Below, in pieces: positions 1-7,319 of a stretch of 11,478 nt of DNA. The notes beneath the pieces are model-generated. The model had not been told where the DNA came from and ran no database searches. It saw only the letters and a list, made by a program, of their open reading frames with translations. The DNA lies in NCBI GenBank assembly GCA_021846145.1, contig JAJZCJ010000084.1, positions 1 through 11,478 on the forward strand, written 5' to 3'. The DNA comes from Bacillota bacterium. GTDB lineage: Bacteria > Bacillota > Bacilli > Alicyclobacillales > SLC66. The stretch's first letter is position 1. Each line of letters begins with the position of its first letter. The translations under genes and the position numbers were made by a program.

Positions 1-244
1 ATTTCGTGAAAGGGACTAGCCAGACATACTGGACACATCCTTTCCCCAGTTAAATTTTTATATTGTTGCTGTTTTTGTACATTTATAGCCGACTCAATGC
101 CGAGAGGCTATAATCTATTTTAACTTCTAGATTTCGAATTTAGTTTCTATGCTTATGATTATAAAGTTGTACGTACATCCATGCAAGTAGTTTGAAATAT
201 TTTTTTGTGATTCATTGATCATGCACAAGTGGAGAAGTTAACAG
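1..244. other. Non-coding leader region, no gene seen
   Basis: AT-rich stretch at the left edge. I see no ORF with a ribosome binding site here. The only clear structure is the stem-loop at 83-113. The first 80 bases could be the downstream end of a gene unit lying outside the window, but nothing identifies it. Confidence 0.5.
83..113. repeat. Stem-loop, 8-bp perfect arms TTATAGCC/GGCTATAA
   Basis: The arms at 83-90 and 106-113 are perfectly complementary, and an inner CTC/GAG pairing (93-95 with 102-104) closes a 6-base loop. The plus-strand side is followed by TCTATTTT, a weak T-run. It could be the terminator of a gene to the left of the window or a regulatory hairpin. The T-run is too poor to call it a terminator with confidence. 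Confidence 0.5.
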
Positions 245-364
245 ATGAATTTCGGATGGTTGAGGTTCAGGAATTTGAGGAGGCTTGACGACGTACCGAT
301 TAGACAATCAAACCATGAAAAAAAAGATCAAAATTTTACTTACGTATTGTACTTTACTAACTAA
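245..364 (+). CDS. Possible 39-aa small basic protein
   Basis: An ATG at 245 is preceded by GGAGAAG (231-237) with a 7-base spacer, close to the ideal for Bacillota. The ORF runs to TAA at 362-364. The peptide starts MNFGWLRFRNLRRLDD and is Arg-rich in its first half, with no transmembrane segment and no family I recognise. Its last codons overlap the -35 box of the YceI promoter and the left arm of the inverted repeat around the -10 box, so translation and YceI transcription initiation share DNA. It could be a chance ORF; the ribosome binding site is the main support. I found no convincing promoter of its own. Confidence 0.35.
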   Translation: MNFGWLRFRNLRRLDDVPIRQSNHEKKDQNFTYVLYFTN

Positions 365-376
365 ATGTAATATAAT
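347..376 (+). promoter_or_regulatory. Sigma-A-type promoter of the YceI gene
   Basis: TTGTAC (347-352) as -35 and a perfect TATAAT (371-376) as -10, separated by 18 bases. The expected start is near 383, giving a leader of about 75 bases before the TTG start at 457. It is the best sigma-A match I found in the window. Confidence 0.6.
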
Positions 377-393
377 TCTCTTGTGTTAGTAAA
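353..393. promoter_or_regulatory. Inverted-repeat operator around the -10 box
   Basis: TTTACTAAC at 353-361 and GTTAGTAAA at 385-393 are perfect 9-bp complements. Their centres are 32 bases apart, about three helical turns, and they lie either side of TATAAT (371-376) and cover the expected transcription start. A repressor dimer or pair of dimers bound here would block initiation. The half-site TACTAA loosely resembles sites of MarR/DUF24-type repressors, but no regulator gene is adjacent, so its identity is unknown. Confidence 0.5.
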
Positions 394-456
394 ATGCAGA
401 TTACACGACACGGTGGCAACGAAAATAATACCCCACTATTCTGAGGAGGAACTCTT

Positions 457-987
457 TTGGCAAATGTAAATTGGACTCTCGACAAGGCTCACAGTAACAT
501 AGGATTCAGTGTCCGCCACATGATGATTTCAAACGTACGTGGTCACTTTAATGAGTTTGATGCAGCAGTTACTGCGCAAGATAACGACATCACCAATGCA
601 AAAATTTCTGTAACTATCGATCCGACCAGTATTGATACCCGCAATTCAGATCGGGACACTCACTTACGCTCTGCGGACTTTTTCAAAGTTGAGGAACAAC
701 CACACATTACCTTTGAAAGCACCCATCTCGTGCATAAAGGTGACAACGAATACGTTCTTGAAGGGAATCTTTCTATCATAGGAACTACCAAGCCGGTCGC
801 GTTGGATTGCGAGATTCAGGGTCCCGCAAAAGATCCTTGGGGCAACGATAAAATTGGTGTCGTAGCATCCGGAAAAATTAACCGCGCGGATTTTGGTTTA
901 ATTTGGAATGCCGCTCTAGAAGCCGGTGGCGTACTGGTGGGCGACGCAGTCAAGCTAGATATTGAAATGCAATTTGCCAAGAGCTAA
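457..987 (+). CDS. YceI family lipocalin-like protein, cytoplasmic form
   Basis: 176-aa protein with the full length of the YceI domain. It opens with WTLDKAHSNIGFSVRHMM, the family's first strand, and continues with the typical VRGHFNEFDAAV, DPTSIDTRNSDRDTHLRSADFF and HITFEST segments and the KINRADFGLIWN motif near the C-terminus. The family forms a closed beta-barrel that binds polyisoprenoid-like lipids; some members are stress-induced. E. coli YceI is exported, but this protein has no signal peptide, so it should act in the cytoplasm. The start is TTG at 457, chosen because GAGGAGGA (443-450) sits 6 bases upstream and translation immediately matches the family start. It is probably transcribed alone from the promoter at 347-376, under an inverted-repeat operator, and ends at the terminator at 1008-1039. 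The physiological ligand cannot be read from sequence. Confidence 0.94.
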   Translation: MANVNWTLDKAHSNIGFSVRHMMISNVRGHFNEFDAAVTAQDNDITNAKISVTIDPTSIDTRNSDRDTHLRSADFFKVEEQPHITFESTHLVHKGDNEYVLEGNLSIIGTTKPVALDCEIQGPAKDPWGNDKIGVVASGKINRADFGLIWNAALEAGGVLVGDAVKLDIEMQFAKS

Positions 988-1007
988 TTAAATCAAAAGC
1001 AAATCAA

Positions 1008-1039
1008 AGGGCGGCTGACAACCGTCCTATTTCTTTTTT
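1008..1039 (+). terminator. Intrinsic terminator after the YceI gene
   Basis: AGGGCGG (1008-1014) and CCGTCCT (1022-1028) form a 7-bp stem with one G-T pair around a 7-base loop, followed by ATTTCTTTTTTC. It lies 20 bases after the YceI stop and separates that gene from the next pair. Confidence 0.78.
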
Positions 1040-1083
1040 CAGTCCAGCTAATCAAAAAACATGCAAAGTTCGAGACAACGCGT

Positions 1084-1089
1084 TATAAT
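1084..1089 (+). promoter_or_regulatory. Candidate -10 box for the small gene and phosphatase unit
   Basis: A perfect TATAAT lies 33 bases before the ATG at 1122 and after the YceI terminator, where a new promoter is needed. No recognisable -35 hexamer is found 16-18 bases upstream (ATGCAA at 1061-1066 is the closest position), so it is weak or activator-dependent. Confidence 0.35.
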
Positions 1090-1121
1090 TGATGAGATCT
1101 ATATGAATGGGAGAGATGATT

Positions 1122-1316
1122 ATGCCAAGAGCAGAAAACCGCAAGCGTCAACCCAACTCACATGGGAATGTGCCAAGCAGTGGTAAACGCAATAAGTCAA
1201 ATGAGATCGCGAGTGGGACAGAGCACCAAACCGCGTTAGATAAAAAGCAACAGTTGGTAGAGAAGATGCGTAAACTTCAATCTGCACAAAAATCACCTGT
1301 AAAAGATTCAGAATGA
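1122..1316 (+). CDS. Small basic hypothetical protein (64 aa)
   Basis: The ATG at 1122 is preferred over the in-frame ATG at 1107, since GGGAGAG (1109-1115) lies 6 bases upstream of it. The first half is Lys/Arg/Asn-rich and probably disordered (MPRAENRKRQPNSHGN); residues about 36-58 (TALDKKQQLVEKMRKLQSA) can form an amphipathic helix. There are no cysteines, signal peptide or membrane segment. I do not recognise a family. It starts after the YceI terminator and ends 24 bases before the phosphatase gene on the same strand, so the two are probably co-transcribed. This suggests, but does not show, a link to the phosphatase or to the cell state in which it is made. Confidence 0.68.
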   Translation: MPRAENRKRQPNSHGNVPSSGKRNKSNEIASGTEHQTALDKKQQLVEKMRKLQSAQKSPVKDSE

Positions 1317-1340
1317 ACTAGTCCAATACTTACATAAAGG

Positions 1341-3926
1341 ATGGCATTGGTATTGACTGATAAATCGATAATAACTAAGGGATTGGTCTCTCTCTCTGCC
1401 GTTCGTTCCTATGTTTCCTTACCTCATCACCGTTACTTTGCCAAACACGATCGTCGAATTTTGCGCATGATGCATGGTGTTTTCTCCCTACTTTTAATTA
1501 TCTTTTTGATACTTGCCCTGAACCAAGGCATCACTATATACCATCAAACAAAGGCGAAACTGCAATCCCAAGCTTCATTGACCGCTTTTCGCACAGCGCT
1601 TCAAATTCGTTCACTAGCGGATGAGCGGTATAATGATTTAATTTTTTTGCAAAGCCTTTTATTTTCTTACGCTTCTGACCATTCACGCCCCACCTCTAAG
1701 TTACAAGCTCTATTTACTGGATTTCAGCATTCCCACCCTGGCATTACCTCCGTGGTTATTGAAGATTCGTCAGGGCAACACATCATTTGGTCAAGTCAGA
1801 AATTATCTTCATCACCGATCCCATTGCCAAATTCTTTTACGCAGATACTAGGTCATCCACAGCAACTTATTGGTGTTCCCACCTATGCCACACGCCTACA
1901 CCAATGGGTGATCCCGATGAAGATTCGAGTAATCGATACACATCATCATGTATTTGGGTATATTATTACACCTTTTCAAGTCTCCAATTTCTCACAAGTA
2001 AACATACCACCCAATATGATAGGCACGCTTTGGGATACACAACGACACACGATCATCTCCCAATGGAAGCAAGGAAAGTGGATGCCACCCTCTTCTACAA
2101 TAGGCACTGCAGAATCGTCACTCCCATCTGCAATCGAGGGAACATCGACGACGATCAATGTTCTTCCGTGGCAACTTCATATTCAATTGACGACTAGAGC
2201 AGTGCAACAAGCCTTTTGGCAATCAGAAAGCAAGCTGATTCCTCCTTTTCTTTCTATTTTTGCGTTAATTTTTCTCATTGATTTTATCACTCAGCTTTTA
2301 CTGCGACGTCTATTGCGCCAACGTTTCTATCAGCAAGCGATTTTATTGATTCAGCAAAAAGCGTTTTCAGTTTCGTCCTCCCTCGCGCTATACCAAACGG
2401 TGGTAGAGACATTAGCAAACATGACCGATGGCATGCTGATCTACATCCAGCAGGGAGAGACAGAAGACCCTCATGCCCCAATCCTTGCTATCCAACAAAA
2501 CACACGACTCACAAACCACCCCCTCCCTGTTGCCTCACTTACTTCCCCTGCGCTTTTGCAACAGACAATAAGCCAACAGGGAGTTCCTTGGTCGCATCCG
2601 ATGACGGAGCAAGCGATCTTTTTTCATGATCAGGAGGCTGGATTACAACTGGTGGTGAAAAGTAAAGAACGCTTTTATTTTTCAAAAGAAATCATCAGTT
2701 TACTGACTGACCTGACCTATACGCTTCAAAACATTTTAAAGCGATGGGAAGCCATCCGATTGCAAGAAATTTCCAAACAACAATTAGCCATGGAAGCTAA
2801 AATACGTTTTAATCTGATCAACAATATCGGCATTGGCATTTTCCTATCGTCCCTTGACCGCGTTATTCTTCGTGCGAATCGTAGGATTACTGAACTATTC
2901 GGCTATGAGGAGTACGAATTAATCGGTCAAAGTTTTCGCATCATTTATAGCAGTGAGGAACGCTTCCAGCATTTTGGATCGTATTACCACTTATTGCGCG
3001 ATGCCACTCAGGGAATCATCCATCAGGAATATACGTTTCAACGAAAAGATAACACCATATTTACGGGAGAAATTTATGGCACTTTACTCGATCGTGACGA
3101 TCCCTCCCAAGGTTTGATCTGGACGATTCAAGATATTACAGAAAAAATAACATTACAAAGTGAACTGCAGACACATCATGAACGCATACAAAGCGAACTG
3201 GAACATGCTGCCACCTTGCAAAAAGCATTTTTGCCTCATCATTTACCTGAAGTATCAGGAGTTGCGATGGCGTGGGAGTATATCCCTAGTAGTTTTCTTG
3301 CTGGCGATATGATCAATGTCATTCTGTTGGATAATCAACACCTTGGCTTTTACATTCTCGATGTGATGGGGCACGGTGTCTCTGCTGCATTAAATGCCAT
3401 TGCGATTAATTATTTTATTCGACCTTCTGAAAATGAAAATGAACGTATGCAATCATATCATCCTGGCGAGTTACTGACGTCTATGAATGAGCGATTCGGA
3501 GATTTTCTCGTCACCGAATCTTATTTTACCCTCTTTTATGCCGTGCTTGACCTTGCCACTTTACGATTAACCTATGCCAGAGGCGGACATCCCGCGCCTA
3601 TTTTCCTACATGATAATGGTGAAATTGACTATTTGAAGGAGGGAGATATGCCACTGGGAATTATGAGAGGGGTGACGTACCAATCGTTTGATTTACAAAT
3701 GAAACTAGGGGATAAGCTGATGCTTTATTCCGATGGATTAACGGACGTGTTCAATGAAAAAGGAGAACAATTTTCATCACGACGCATCGCAAAAGAGATG
3801 GTCACCCACCACGCGCTTAGCATCCATCCTTTAACCCACCACATCCTATCGACAATCGAAACCTTTACAGGCAAGAAACGGTGGAATGATGATGTCTCCT
3901 TAATGGGCTTGGAGATCACCCTGTGA
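1341..3926 (+). CDS. Membrane-anchored sensor with PAS and SpoIIE/PP2C phosphatase domains
   Basis: 861 aa. Order: transmembrane segment at about 44-66; extracytoplasmic region of about 230 residues, probably a sensor domain; second transmembrane segment at about 299-321; a GAF-like region at about 340-470 (fold inferred); a PAS domain at about 487-605 (NIGIGIFLSSLDRVILRANR, ending IWTIQDITEK); a short linker helix; and a SpoIIE-type PP2C domain at about 615-861. Metal-site motifs are AGDMIN (654-659), DVMGHG (674-679), YSDGLTD (796-802) and a final NDD (849-851). The PP2C family dephosphorylates serine/threonine residues, typically on STAS anti-anti-sigma factors in partner-switch pathways; here the signal would be external. 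No HATPase_c kinase or STAS gene is nearby, so its target is elsewhere. The ATG at 1341 abuts AAAGG with no spacer, so in-frame TTG at 1353, 8 bases after AAGGATGG, is an alternative start. The gene is notably AT-rich and ends 13 bases from a converging gene, with no visible terminator between. Confidence 0.92.
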   Translation: MALVLTDKSIITKGLVSLSAVRSYVSLPHHRYFAKHDRRILRMMHGVFSLLLIIFLILALNQGITIYHQTKAKLQSQASLTAFRTALQIRSLADERYNDLIFLQSLLFSYASDHSRPTSKLQALFTGFQHSHPGITSVVIEDSSGQHIIWSSQKLSSSPIPLPNSFTQILGHPQQLIGVPTYATRLHQWVIPMKIRVIDTHHHVFGYIITPFQVSNFSQVNIPPNMIGTLWDTQRHTIISQWKQGKWMPPSSTIGTAESSLPSAIEGTSTTINVLPWQLHIQLTTRAVQQAFWQSESKLIPPFLSIFALIFLIDFITQLLLRRLLRQRFYQQAILLIQQKAFSVSSSLALYQTVVETLANMTDGMLIYIQQGETEDPHAPILAIQQNTRLTNHPLPVASLTSPALLQQTISQQGVPWSHPMTEQAIFFHDQEAGLQLVVKSKERFYFSKEIISLLTDLTYTLQNILKRWEAIRLQEISKQQLAMEAKIRFNLINNIGIGIFLSSLDRVILRANRRITELFGYEEYELIGQSFRIIYSSEERFQHFGSYYHLLRDATQGIIHQEYTFQRKDNTIFTGEIYGTLLDRDDPSQGLIWTIQDITEKITLQSELQTHHERIQSELEHAATLQKAFLPHHLPEVSGVAMAWEYIPSSFLAGDMINVILLDNQHLGFYILDVMGHGVSAALNAIAINYFIRPSENENERMQSYHPGELLTSMNERFGDFLVTESYFTLFYAVLDLATLRLTYARGGHPAPIFLHDNGEIDYLKEGDMPLGIMRGVTYQSFDLQMKLGDKLMLYSDGLTDVFNEKGEQFSSRRIAKEMVTHHALSIHPLTHHILSTIETFTGKKRWNDDVSLMGLEITL

Positions 3927-3939
3927 TTGTCACGTCACT

Positions 3940-5460
3940 CTACATTGTGGCAGTCAATCGCCTCCGCACATACACGGTGGCGTATTGGTCGTGAAATGCT
4001 AGCCTCCATACAGAAGGCAACAGTTTCACTTCGTTATCCACGAGCGAACCATTACGTACGAGAATGTACCGCATCTTCCCGTACCCCCATGCCTTGGTAA
4101 GTGGCAATTGTCCTGAATCTACCTTCATTACGTTCATCGTCAAATTCGGTTCAGTTTTTGGAGCAATAACGCCTGCCCACACGTCTTGCTGGCTCTCCAA
4201 ATAATTCTGATCACCCCATAGCGTCAGTTCATCCGAATATTGCATCGGCTCGTAACCAATGTAGTCCAAAGTATTCGCATGTTTCACCACGTATTGCAGG
4301 ACTGTATTATCCACCACTACAGCATCTTGAAACGCATGAACGTTCGGATGTATCCAAGGATACAGAATGAGCAATGCCGCTGTTCCTACTGTCATCAGCC
4401 AACCAGTCAAGCGACTCGTGTTTGCATACCACAGCCGATCCCATGCTGCGATGTTCCGTAACCTTGTCGCCCACGATGGCAGCCAGTCTTCCGCACGAAA
4501 CGCCGAAAAAAACCATAAAATCCACAATGTATAAAATGGTAAATTGCGAACTGAATGTAAGGCGAATAATCCCAAGAAGACGAGTACCACTCGATCCACG
4601 TTCTTCATCGTTCGCCACACCAACACACCCGCACCCGCCAGAACGATCATGATAGGGACACTAGAACCAGCAAAGCCCATCGGCATGACTTCGGTGATGT
4701 AACGATCGTAGGGCACCGATTGCCACAAAAACGGGTAAAGCAAATTGTACAAATGATTCGGCATGACCGCCACAATTTCGATCATCGTCACCGGCACGAC
4801 CCACAATGACCGATATGACCGTGATACCACCATATCAATCACGAACAGCGGATAGAATAAGGCAAATCCGCCGTGCATCGACGCCCACAACGGCATAACC
4901 AGCAACCAGATCCATTGACTTTTCAACACGCGGATCACGCGATGTACTTGCGTCAGCGAAGCTGATTGATCCCGCGTTTGACGCCACCACAGGTAGAACA
5001 CGAAAAAGAGATAGCTAAACATCTGCGGGCGATCCACCAAAAAGTTGGACATTCCTGCCATGAACACGATCAAGGCGAACAATAGTGTGATCGTGGAACC
5101 ATTCTTTTTTGTATGCCAATAGGTCAGGAACATACCACTCCACAAGGCAAGTTGCACCAATGCCACTAAACCCGTCCAGCCTGTGTTGGCATAGAGAACG
5201 TACAATAAACCGTCTGTCAGCCATTCCGGCCCGGTCGACTGATACGGATGATTCACTACCCAAGAACTGGTCAACCGATAGTGAAACCCTTGCGTCAGTA
5301 AGTACCACCCGTTGCGAATCGCCCAACCGGTGTCATCGTTAATCGTATTCGCATGGAAGGCGCTGACGACACTCACAGCGATTATGACCATCATCAAAAA
5401 AAGCAATACCGCGTAGATGGCGTAGGCTTTCCTTTTGGCTGATTTTTCTACATCAGGCAT
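3940..5460 (-). CDS. Polytopic GT-C-like membrane protein
   Basis: 506 aa with roughly ten hydrophobic segments and a soluble C-terminal part of about 120 residues. It has the hallmark sequence order of a large family of bacterial GT-C-fold-like membrane proteins: an acidic loop after the first transmembrane segment (NDDTGWAIRNGWYL), then GPEWL, DRPQMFSYL, a WASMHGGF motif and HSVRNLPFY. GT-C enzymes move sugars from polyprenyl-phosphate donors to acceptors on the outer face of the membrane; no activity has been assigned to this branch, so donor and acceptor are unknown. The frame is open up to a GTG at 5484, but ATG at 5460 is preferred because AAAGGAGA lies 7 bases upstream. A 63-aa ORF ends 60 bases upstream on the same strand and may be co-transcribed. 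It is an orphan: no other cell-surface polysaccharide gene is nearby. Confidence 0.85.
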   Translation of the reverse strand: MPDVEKSAKRKAYAIYAVLLFLMMVIIAVSVVSAFHANTINDDTGWAIRNGWYLLTQGFHYRLTSSWVVNHPYQSTGPEWLTDGLLYVLYANTGWTGLVALVQLALWSGMFLTYWHTKKNGSTITLLFALIVFMAGMSNFLVDRPQMFSYLFFVFYLWWRQTRDQSASLTQVHRVIRVLKSQWIWLLVMPLWASMHGGFALFYPLFVIDMVVSRSYRSLWVVPVTMIEIVAVMPNHLYNLLYPFLWQSVPYDRYITEVMPMGFAGSSVPIMIVLAGAGVLVWRTMKNVDRVVLVFLGLFALHSVRNLPFYTLWILWFFSAFRAEDWLPSWATRLRNIAAWDRLWYANTSRLTGWLMTVGTAALLILYPWIHPNVHAFQDAVVVDNTVLQYVVKHANTLDYIGYEPMQYSDELTLWGDQNYLESQQDVWAGVIAPKTEPNLTMNVMKVDSGQLPLTKAWGYGKMRYILVRNGSLVDNEVKLLPSVWRLAFHDQYATVYVRRRLTATM

Positions 5461-5520
5461 GGGTCGTCTCCTTTTGCCATTCACTTAGCGACGACCGCGC
5501 CATATTTTTCGTTAACTGAT

Positions 5521-5712
5521 TCATGCATACAAATCCAGCAACGTTGGTGCTTGACCGTGCATGATGTTATTGCCAGACGCCACCACGTAATTTTGCTCTT
5601 TTTGCCCCGCTTGCGCTGACACTTGTTGCAAATATTCGCGAATGAGTTGGGCTACGGATACCGTTTGCGGCGGTATCCCCAATTGCAGATCCATGTCACT
5701 CACCACGCTCAC
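5521..5712 (-). CDS. Small hypothetical protein (up to 63 aa)
   Basis: The ORF has a predicted helical middle (QTVSVAQLIREYLQQVSA) and a C-terminus ending APTLLDLYA. It has no membrane segment or cysteines, and I do not recognise a family. The start is unclear: GTG at 5712 has no good ribosome binding site, and ATG at 5694 has only a weak GGTGAG 4 bases before it. Just upstream are two small inverted repeats: GAAC-N6-GTTC (5748-5761) and an imperfect CGCGATT/AATCCGCG hairpin (5730-5748). These could belong to its promoter or leader. It lies 60 bases ahead of the GT-C-like gene on the same strand. A moderate chance remains that it is not translated. Confidence 0.5.
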   Translation of the reverse strand: MSVVSDMDLQLGIPPQTVSVAQLIREYLQQVSAQAGQKEQNYVVASGNNIMHGQAPTLLDLYA

Positions 5713-5855
5713 TTTTTCTGTACATTCGCCGCGATTTGCTAATCCGCGAACATTCTAGTTCAAGAATACCCCAATCTACTCGCGCTTTCAACGCATACAA
5801 TTAGGTAAAAATTGGACTAATAGTGATAAGCTTCGGGATGCAAACCACATTCTAA

Positions 5856-6614
5856 TTATCGGGTATTTTCAATCCATTCGCCGTCATCTGGGATAACCAC
5901 TTGATCTTGTAAGCCTTCTGAATTCAATATACTTTGCAAATCTGTTCTTGTAACCAAACAGTGATTTAAGGCATCCATATGCACAGCCACTACGCTTGCA
6001 GTCGGGGCATAGCGGCACAGGTTTACTACATCGTCCGTATCCATTGTAATGGGATCGCCCGATGCGAATCTCGCACCACCAGCGTTGACGACGATGATGT
6101 CCGGTTGATGTGTATCGATCACTTGCATGACATCATGACACCAAATCGTATCACCCGCAATGTAAATCGTCGGTTCTCCAGTTCCTTTGAAAACAAAGCC
6201 GGATACGACACCCATTTGTTCGCCTATGTCGCCGGTTCCATGTTGCCCACTGGTTCGTATGATGGTGACGCCCATGAATATTGCATCTTCTTTGGTTGCA
6301 GTCACGGAATTGAAGCCAGCGGATGTAAAAATGGATTCATCGTCCGATTGACATATTATCGGGGTGTTCTTGGATAGAGCATCTTTCGCCTTGTCATCCC
6401 AATGATCTCGATGTACATGTGTTACGATTACAGCATCGGGATTAAGCCAATCATTGTTTATAGAAGGAAGCGAAACAAGCGGATTGCGTCTATCATTCGT
6501 TGAATTGGCGATTGGTGGATTCTGTCCCGCATCGCTAAACATTGGATCAACCAAAAAATTTGTTCCCCTGTATTCCAACCATAGTGTGGCGTGGCGGATT
6601 AGTTGAAGTCTCAT
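5856..6614 (-). CDS. UlaG-like metallo-beta-lactamase-fold hydrolase
   Basis: 252 aa. It begins MRLQLIRHATLWLEYRGTN and LVDPMFSDAG, the opening strands of the UlaG-like branch of the MBL superfamily. The metal-binding motif HVHRDH is at 66-71, followed by H125 (SGQHGTG), D155 (AGDT) and H212 (VHMDALNH), so both metal sites look complete. UlaG is a Mn-dependent L-ascorbate-6-phosphate lactonase, but the branch covers many phosphodiesterase, lactonase and unknown hydrolases, so the substrate is open. There is no signal peptide; it should be cytoplasmic. ATG at 6614 is chosen over in-frame GTG at 6626 because AGGTGA (6623-6628) is 8 bases upstream. It begins 30 bases after the HD protein gene, so the two likely form an operon; a link through nucleotide or phosphate-ester turnover is only an inference. 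Confidence 0.92.
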   Translation of the reverse strand: MRLQLIRHATLWLEYRGTNFLVDPMFSDAGQNPPIANSTNDRRNPLVSLPSINNDWLNPDAVIVTHVHRDHWDDKAKDALSKNTPIICQSDDESIFTSAGFNSVTATKEDAIFMGVTIIRTSGQHGTGDIGEQMGVVSGFVFKGTGEPTIYIAGDTIWCHDVMQVIDTHQPDIIVVNAGGARFASGDPITMDTDDVVNLCRYAPTASVVAVHMDALNHCLVTRTDLQSILNSEGLQDQVVIPDDGEWIENTR

Positions 6615-6644
6615 TGAACATATCACCTATATTCTAGAATTTAA

Positions 6645-7274
6645 TTATTTTGTCAACACTTCATTGGTAATCGCTTGAAGATCAACGCCGAACACGTGGC
6701 GTTCGCTTAGCATATCAGGCAAAATGATATCTAAAAAATACGTCACGCAATAAAGGTCGACATGTTGAATCACATTCAATGCATCTTTGTACATCATCAC
6801 AAAATCAGGTTCGGTATTTCCTCTCTGGATTTCCTGGTACGCCTCGTATACCTGATCCATTTTATCTGCGACTTGCAGAATTTTTCCCTCTAAAGTGTCG
6901 TTTTTTCCTTCCTTCAATTTCTCACGGTAAAGACTCTTAAATTCATCTGGAAGCTCTTTATCTATAAACTTCTTTGTCATTTCTTCTTCCACATCCAAAA
7001 GCAACTTGCGCAGTTCCATCGAAGCATATTTCACTGGTGTTTTAATATCGCCGATAAAAACCTCTGCATAATCGTGGTTCAACGCTTTCTCATAAAGCGA
7101 CTTCCAGTTGATGTTTGCGCCATTCATTTCTTCGACAGTCCCCAAAAATTGCGCATATTGAGCAACTTTGAAACTATGGCTGGAAATATTGTGCTCTTCG
7201 TATTTGAACTTCCCGGGAGCACGATAAATACGCTCCAATTCGTTTAAACTTTTGAAAAATGCGTGTATTCCCAT
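6645..7274 (-). CDS. YfbR-like HD-domain phosphohydrolase
   Basis: 209 aa. The N-terminus MGIHAFFKSLNELERIYRAP is typical of the YfbR-like HD family. HD-site residues are H33 (ISSHSF), H67-D68 (LNHDYAEV) and D137 (VADKMDQ), matching the H...HD...D metal ligands in expected order and spacing. E. coli YfbR is a 5'-deoxynucleotidase acting on deoxyribonucleoside monophosphates; this member's specificity is not known. ATG at 7274 with GGTGGG 7 bases upstream (7282-7287) is preferred to in-frame GTG at 7286. It is the first gene of a probable two-gene operon with the MBL hydrolase. An inverted repeat at 7320-7339 lies in its upstream region. It is separated from the chemoreceptor gene by the terminator at 7436-7470. 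Confidence 0.9.
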   Translation of the reverse strand: MGIHAFFKSLNELERIYRAPGKFKYEEHNISSHSFKVAQYAQFLGTVEEMNGANINWKSLYEKALNHDYAEVFIGDIKTPVKYASMELRKLLLDVEEEMTKKFIDKELPDEFKSLYREKLKEGKNDTLEGKILQVADKMDQVYEAYQEIQRGNTEPDFVMMYKDALNVIQHVDLYCVTYFLDIILPDMLSERHVFGVDLQAITNEVLTK

Positions 7275-7319
7275 ATAAACACCCACCGTCTGTTTTTCAG
7301 TAAATGAACCTCCCCTACC

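Noticed and set aside
1787..2197. 136-codon ORF inside the phosphatase gene
   Set aside because: Shadow frame of a clearly coding gene with full domain support; its product is low-complexity and unlike any family.
5748..5761. GAAC-N6-GTTC as a LexA/SOS box
   Set aside because: The Bacillota LexA box has a 4-base spacer (GAAC-N4-GTTC). The 6-base spacer and missing outer C/G make it a poor match.
6628..6656. TTGACA with AATATA 17 bases on as an internal promoter for the MBL gene
   Set aside because: The -10 would overlap the gene's ribosome binding site, and transcription would start only about 7 bases before the ATG. The TTGACA is also coding sequence for the end of the HD protein.
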